Source: Halictus rubicundus | Lineage: Eukaryota > Arthropoda > Insecta > Hymenoptera > Halictidae | NCBI RefSeq assembly: GCF_050948215.1 | Contig: NW_027488949.1 | Span: 62,001-126,000 of the forward strand | Direction: 5' to 3' | DNA: 64,000 nucleotides | Shown here: one piece after another, positions 58,201 through 64,000 of the stretch | How the letters are laid out: each line of letters starts with the position of its first letter | How positions within the stretch are numbered: the first letter of the stretch is position 1 | Made by a program: the position numbers and the translations under genes | Notes under the pieces: model-generated | What the model was told of the DNA's origin: nothing | The model's database searches: none | The model's input: the letters and a program-made list of their open reading frames with translations, nothing else

Positions 58201-61200
58201 CGAGTTATTAGCAAATAATGGACGGATGTACTTCTCCGTCGACAAAACTCTGGAAATTTTTCTAAGTCCCACCGCTAAGAGGAAACTTTTTCTGTATCGG
58301 TCCTAGACGATTTTCGACGTGATATCACTGTAATATAGACGGTTTCTAACAATATATATCATAACACCAAACTCGCTACTACTATTATTTACCGAGTTAT
58401 TAGCTAATAATGGACGGATGTACTTCTCCGTCGGACGTTGGACGAACATTTTTCTAAGCCCCACCGCTAAGGGGAAACTTTTTCCGTATCGGTCCTAGGC
58501 GAGTTTCGACGTGATATCACTGTAATATAGACGGTTTCTAACAATATATATCATAACACCAAACTCGCTACAATTATTATTTATCGAGTTATTAGCAAAT
58601 AATGGACGGATGTGCTACTTCGTCGGACGTTGGACGAAAATTTTTCTAAGTCCCACCGCCAAGAGGAAACTTTTTCCCTATCGGTCCTAGACGATTTTCG
58701 GCGTGATATCACTGTAATATAGACAGTTTCTAACAATATATATCATAACACCAAACTCGCTACAATTATTATTTATCGAGTTATTAGCAAATAATGGACG
58801 GATGTACTACTCCGTCGGACGTTCGACGAAAATTTTTCTAAGTCCCACCGCTAAGAGGAAACTTTTTCCGTATCGGTCCTAGACGATTTTCGACGTGATA
58901 TCACTGTAATATAGACGGTTTCTAACAATATATATCATAACACCAAACTCGCTACAATTATTATTTATCGAGTTATTAGCAAATAATGGACGGATGTACT
59001 ACTCCGTCGACAAAACTCTGGAAATTTTTCTAAGTCCCACCGCTAAGAGGAAACTTTTTCCGTATCGGTCCTAGACGATTTTCGACGTGATATCACTGTA
59101 ATATAGACGGTTTCTAACAATATATATCATACCACCAAACTCGCTACAATTATTATTTATCGAGTTATTAGCAAATGATGGACGGATGTACTACTCCGTC
59201 GACAAAACTCTGGAAATTTTTCTAAGTCCCACCGCTAAGAGGAAACTTTTTCCGTATCGGTCCTAGACGATTTTCGACGTGATATCACTGTAATATAGAC
59301 GGTTTCTAACAATATATATCATACCACCAAACTCGCTACAATTATTATTTATCGAGTTATTAGCAAATGATGGACGGATGTACTACTCCGTCGACAAAAC
59401 TCTGGAAATTTTTCTAAGTCCCACCGCTAAGAGGAAACTTTTTCCGTATCGGTCCTAGACGATTTTCGACGTGATATCACTGTAATATAGACAGTTTCTA
59501 ACAATATATATCATAACACCAAACTCGCTACAATTATTATTTATCGAGTTATTAGCAAATAATGGACGGATGTACTACTCCGTCGACAAAACTCTGGAAA
59601 TTTTTCTAAGTCCCTCCGCTAAGAGGAAACTTTTTCCGTATCGGTCCTAGACGATTTTCGACGTGATATCACTGTAATATAGACGGTTTCTAACAATATA
59701 TATCATAACACCAAACTCGCTACAATTATTATTTATCGAGTTATTAGCAAATAATGGACGGATGTACTACTCCGTCGACAAAACTCTGGAAATTTTTCTA
59801 AGTCCCACCGCTAAGCGGAAACTTTTTCCGTATCGGTCCTAGACGATTTTCGACGTGATATCACTGTAATATAGACGGTTTCTAACAATATATATCATAC
59901 CACCAAACTCGCTACAATTATTATTTATCGAGTTATTAGCAAATAATGGACGGATGTACTACTCCGTCGACAAAACTCTGGAAATTTTTCTAAGTCCCAC
60001 CGCTAAGAGGAAACTTTTTCCGTATCGGTCCTAGACGATTTTCGACGTGATATCACTGTAATATAGACGGTTTCTAACAATATATATCATACCACCAAAC
60101 TCGCTACAATTATTATTTATCGAGTTATTAGCAAATGATGGACGGATGTACTACTCCGTCGACAAAACTCTGGAAATTTTTCCAAGTCCCTCCGCTAAGA
60201 GGAAACTTTTTCCGTATCGGTCCTAGACGATTTTCGACGTGATATCACTGTAATATAGACGGTTTCTAACAATATATATCATAACACCAAACTCGCTACA
60301 ATTATTATTTATCGAGTTATTAGCAAATAATGGACGGATGTACTACTCCGTCGACAAAACTCTGGAAATTTTTCTAAGTCCAACCGCTAAGAGGAAACTT
60401 TTTCCGTATCGGTCCTAGACGATTTTCGACTTGATATCACTGTAATATAGACGGTTTCTAACAATATATATCATAACACCAAACTCGCTACAATTATTAT
60501 TTATCGAGTTATTAGCAAATAATGGACGGATGTACTACTCCGTCGAGAAAACTCTGGAAATTTTTCCAAGTCCCTCCGCTAAGAGGAAACTTTTTCCGTA
60601 TCGGTCCTAGACGATTTTCGACGTGATATCACTGTAATATAGACGGTTTCTAACAATATATATCATAACACCAAACTCGCTACAATTATTATTTATCGAG
60701 TTATTAGCAAATAATGGACGGATGTACTACTCCGTCGACAAAACTCTGGAAATTTTTCTAAGTCCCACCGCTAAGAGGAAACTTTTTCCGTATCGGTCCT
60801 AGACGATTTTCGACGTGATATCACTGTAATATAGACGGTTTCTAACAATATATATCACACCACCAAACTCGCTACAATTATTATTTATCGAGTTATTAGC
60901 AAATGATGGACGGATGTACTACTCCGTCGACAAAACTCTGGAAATTTTTCTAAGTCCCACCGCTAAGAGGAAACTTTTTCCGTATCGGTCCTAGACGATT
61001 TTCGACGTGATATCACTGTAATATAGACGGTTTCTAACAATATATATCATAACACCAAACTCGCTACAATTATTATTTATCGAGTTATTAGCAAATAATG
61101 GACGGATGTACTACTCCGTCGACAAAACTCTGGAAATTTTTCTAAGTCCCACCGCTAAGAGGAAACTTTTTCCGTATCGGTCCTAGACGATTTTCGACGT

Positions 61201-64000
61201 GATATCACTGTAATATAGACGGTTTCTAACAATATATATCATACCACCAAACTCGCTACAATTATTATTTATCGAGTTATTAGCAAATGATGGACGGATG
61301 TACTACTCCGTCGACAAAACTCTGGAAATTTTTCTAAGTCCCACCGCTAAGAGGAAACTTTTTCCGTATCGGTCCTAGACGATTTTCGACGTGATATCAC
61401 TGTAATATAGACGGTTTCTAACAATATATATCATAACACCAAACTCGCTACAATTATTATTTATCGAGTTATTAGCAAATAATGGACGGATGTACTACTC
61501 CGTCGGACGTTCGACGAAAATTTTTCTAAGTCCCACCGCTAAGAGGAAACTTTTTCCGTATCGGTCCTAGACGATTTTCGACGTGATATCACTGTAATAT
61601 AGACGGTTTCTAACAATATATATCATAACACCAAACTCGCTACAATTATTATTTATCGAGTTATTAGCAAATAATGGACGGATGTGCTACTTCGTCGGAC
61701 GTTGGACGAAAATTTTTCTAAGTCCCACCGCCAAGAGGAAACTTTTTCCCTATCGGTCCTAGACGATTTTCGGCGTGATATCAGTGTAATATAGACAGTT
61801 TCTAACAATATATATCATAACACCAAACTCGCTACAATTATTATTTATCGAGTTATTAGCAAATAATGGACGGATGTACTACTCCGTCGACAAAACTCTG
61901 GAAATTTTTCTAAATCCCACCGCTAAGAGGAAACTTTTTCCGTATCGGTCCTAGACGATTTTCGACGTGATATCACTGTAATATAGACGGTTTCTAACAA
62001 TATATATCATAACACCAAACTCGCTACAATTATTATTTATCGAGTTATTAGCAAATAATGGACGGATGTGCTACTTCGTCGGACGTTGGACGAAAATTTT
62101 TCTAAGTCCCACCGCCAAGAGGAAACTTTTTCCCTATCGGTCCTAGACGATTTTCGGCGTGATATCACTGTAATATAGACAGTTTCTAACAATATATATC
62201 ATAACACCAAACTCGCTACAATTATTATTTATCGAGTTATTAGCAAATAATGGACGGATGTACTACTCCGTCGGACGTTCGACGAAAATTTTTCTAAGTC
62301 CCACCGCTAAGAGGAAACTTTTTCCGTATCGGTCCTAGACGATTTTCGACGTGATATCACTGTAATATAGACGGTTTCTAACAATATATATCATAACACC
62401 AAACTCGCTACAATTATTATTTATCGAGTTATTAGCAAATAATGGACGGATGTACTACTCCGTCGACAAAACTCTGGAAATTTTTCTAAGTCCCACCGCT
62501 AAGAGGAAACTTTTTCCGTATCGGTCCTAGACGATTTTCGACGTGATATCACTGTAATATAGACGGTTTCTAACAATATATATCATACCACCAAACTCGC
62601 TACAATTATTATTTATCGAGTTATTAGCAAATGATGGACGGATGTACTACTCCGTCGACAAAACTCTGGAAATTTTTCTAAGTCCCACCGCTAAGAGGAA
62701 ACTTTTTCCGTATCGGTCCTAGACGATTTTCGACGTGATATCACTGTAATATAGACGGTTTCTAACAATATATATCATAACACCAAACTCGCTACAATTA
62801 TTATTTATCGAGTTATTAGCAAATAATGGACGGATGTACTTCTCCGTCGACAAAACTCTGGAAATTTTTCTAAGTCCCACCGCTAAGAGGAAACTTTTTC
62901 CGTATCGGTCCTAGACGATTTTCGACTTGATATCACTGTAATATAGACGGTTTCTAACAATATATATCATAACACCAAACTCGCTCCAATTATTATTTAT
63001 CGAGTTATTAGCAAATAATGGACGGATGTACTACTCCGTCGAGAAAACTCTGGAAATTTTTCCAAGTCCCTCCGCTAAGAGGAAACTTTTTCCGTATCGG
63101 TCCTAGACGATTTTCGACGTGATATCACTGTAATATAGACGGTTTCTAACAATATATATCATAACACCAAACTCGCTACAATTATTATTTATCGAGTTAT
63201 TAGCAAATAATGGACGGATGTACTACTCCGTCGACAAAACTCTGGAAATTTTTCTAAGTCCCACCGCTAAGAGGAAACTTTTTCCGTATCGGTCCTAGAC
63301 GATTTTCGACGTGATATCACTGTAATATAGACGGTTTCTAACAATATATATCATAACACCAAACTCGCTACAATTATTATTTATCGAGTTATTAGCAAAT
63401 AATGGACGGATGTACTACTCCGTCGACAAAACTCTGGAAATTTTTCTAAGTCCCACCGCTAAGCGGAAACTTTTTCCGTATCGGTCCTAGACGATTTTCG
63501 ACGTGATATCACTGTAATATAGACGGTTTCTAACAATATATATCATACCACCAAACTCGCTACAATTATTATTTATCGAGTTATTAGCAAATGATGGACG
63601 GATGTACTACTCCGTCGACAAAACTCTGGAAATTTTTCCAAGTCCCACCGCTAAGAGGAAACTTTTTCCGTATCGGTCCTAGACGATTTTCGACGTGATA
63701 TCACTGTAATATAGACGGTTTCTAACAATATATATCATAACACCAAACTCGCTACAATTATTATTTATCGAGTTATTAGCAAATAATGGACGGATGTGCT
63801 ACTTCGTCGGACGTTGGACGAAAATTTTTCTAAGTCCCACCGCCAAGAGGAAACTTTTTCCCTATCGGTCCTAGACGATTTTCGGCGTGATATCACTGTA
63901 ATATAGACAGTTTCTAACAATATATATCATACCACCAAACTCGCTACAATTATTATTTATCGAGTTATTAGCAAATGATGGACGGATGTACTACTCCGTC
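46280..64000. repeat. 192-bp satellite array, block 5 (92.3 monomers, continues past window)
   Basis: The length is exactly 92 monomers plus 57 bases, so again there is no net indel. This is the most diverse block: all classes of block 3 plus a strongly diverged class with GTGCTACTTCGTCGGACGTTGG, CCGCCAAGAGG, TTTCCCTATCGG, TTCGGCGTG and GACAGTTTC (near 53045, 58613, 61685, 62069 and 63797). A rare class has CTAAGGGGAAAC and CTAGGCGAGTTTC at about 54965-55050 and 58421-58506. No gene is visible. Confidence 0.97.
54900..62300. repeat. Higher-order periodicity of 18 monomers (3456 bp)
   Basis: Marks at exact 3456-bp steps: GTGCTACTTCGTCGG at 55157, 58613 and 62069; the CTAAGGGGAAAC/CTAGGCGAGTTTC monomer at 54965 and 58421; CTGTATCGG at about 54836 and 58292; CATACCACC at 59129 and 62585. 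Copies are incomplete: some monomers in between do not match, and a 13-monomer spacing (TAAGTCCAACCG at 57881 and 60377) is superimposed. Boundaries are approximate. Confidence 0.65.

Overview
The window is eukaryotic heterochromatin, most likely from an insect. The evidence is a long 192-bp satellite carrying two arthropod-style Ty3/gypsy retrotransposons, with no host gene, tRNA or rRNA visible. I cannot name the species. About 47 kb (roughly 245 monomers) is one tandem array of an AT-rich (about 36% GC) 192-bp satellite, broken by five insertions. No net indel is detectable: 36.0 monomers lie between the first two insertion sites, 98.0 between the next two, and the remaining stretches also fit whole-monomer spacing exactly. 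Monomer variants recur with higher-order periods of 4, 12, 13 and 18 monomers in different parts of the array. || Layout: 1-366 is the 3' end of an LTR-like element (copy D); 367-7282 satellite; 7283-14626 element copy A, itself split by a complete gypsy retrotransposon (9278-14430); 14627-22425 satellite; 22426-27782 a second complete gypsy-type retrotransposon of CsRn1-like character; 27783-38807 satellite; 38808-40982 element copy B; 40983-44538 satellite; 44539-46279 a divergent, inverted relative (copy C); 46280-64000 satellite. || Elements A, B, C and D are the least familiar part. They have TGT...ACA ends, 4-bp target duplications, a TATA box and (in A, B and D) an AATAAA signal, so they look like very long solo LTRs. 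Each carries a short open reading frame for a basic protein of about 106-118 residues. The protein is clearly homologous between A/B and the much diverged inverted copy C, and the A/B comparison shows a run of synonymous-only differences, so it appears to have been kept by selection. I do not recognise the protein. A, B and D are inserted at exactly the same nucleotide of the 192-bp monomer. || The two autonomous retrotransposons are both antisense to the listed strand and both look intact. One has a single 1464-codon Gag-Pol with an N-terminal SAP-like domain, identical LTRs and a tRNA-Pro-type primer site. The other has separate gag and pol frames overlapping by 79 nt in a -1 relation, a CHCC-type Gag motif and a tRNA-Trp-like primer site. 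Nesting gives a history: satellite first, then element A, then the SAP-Gag gypsy most recently.
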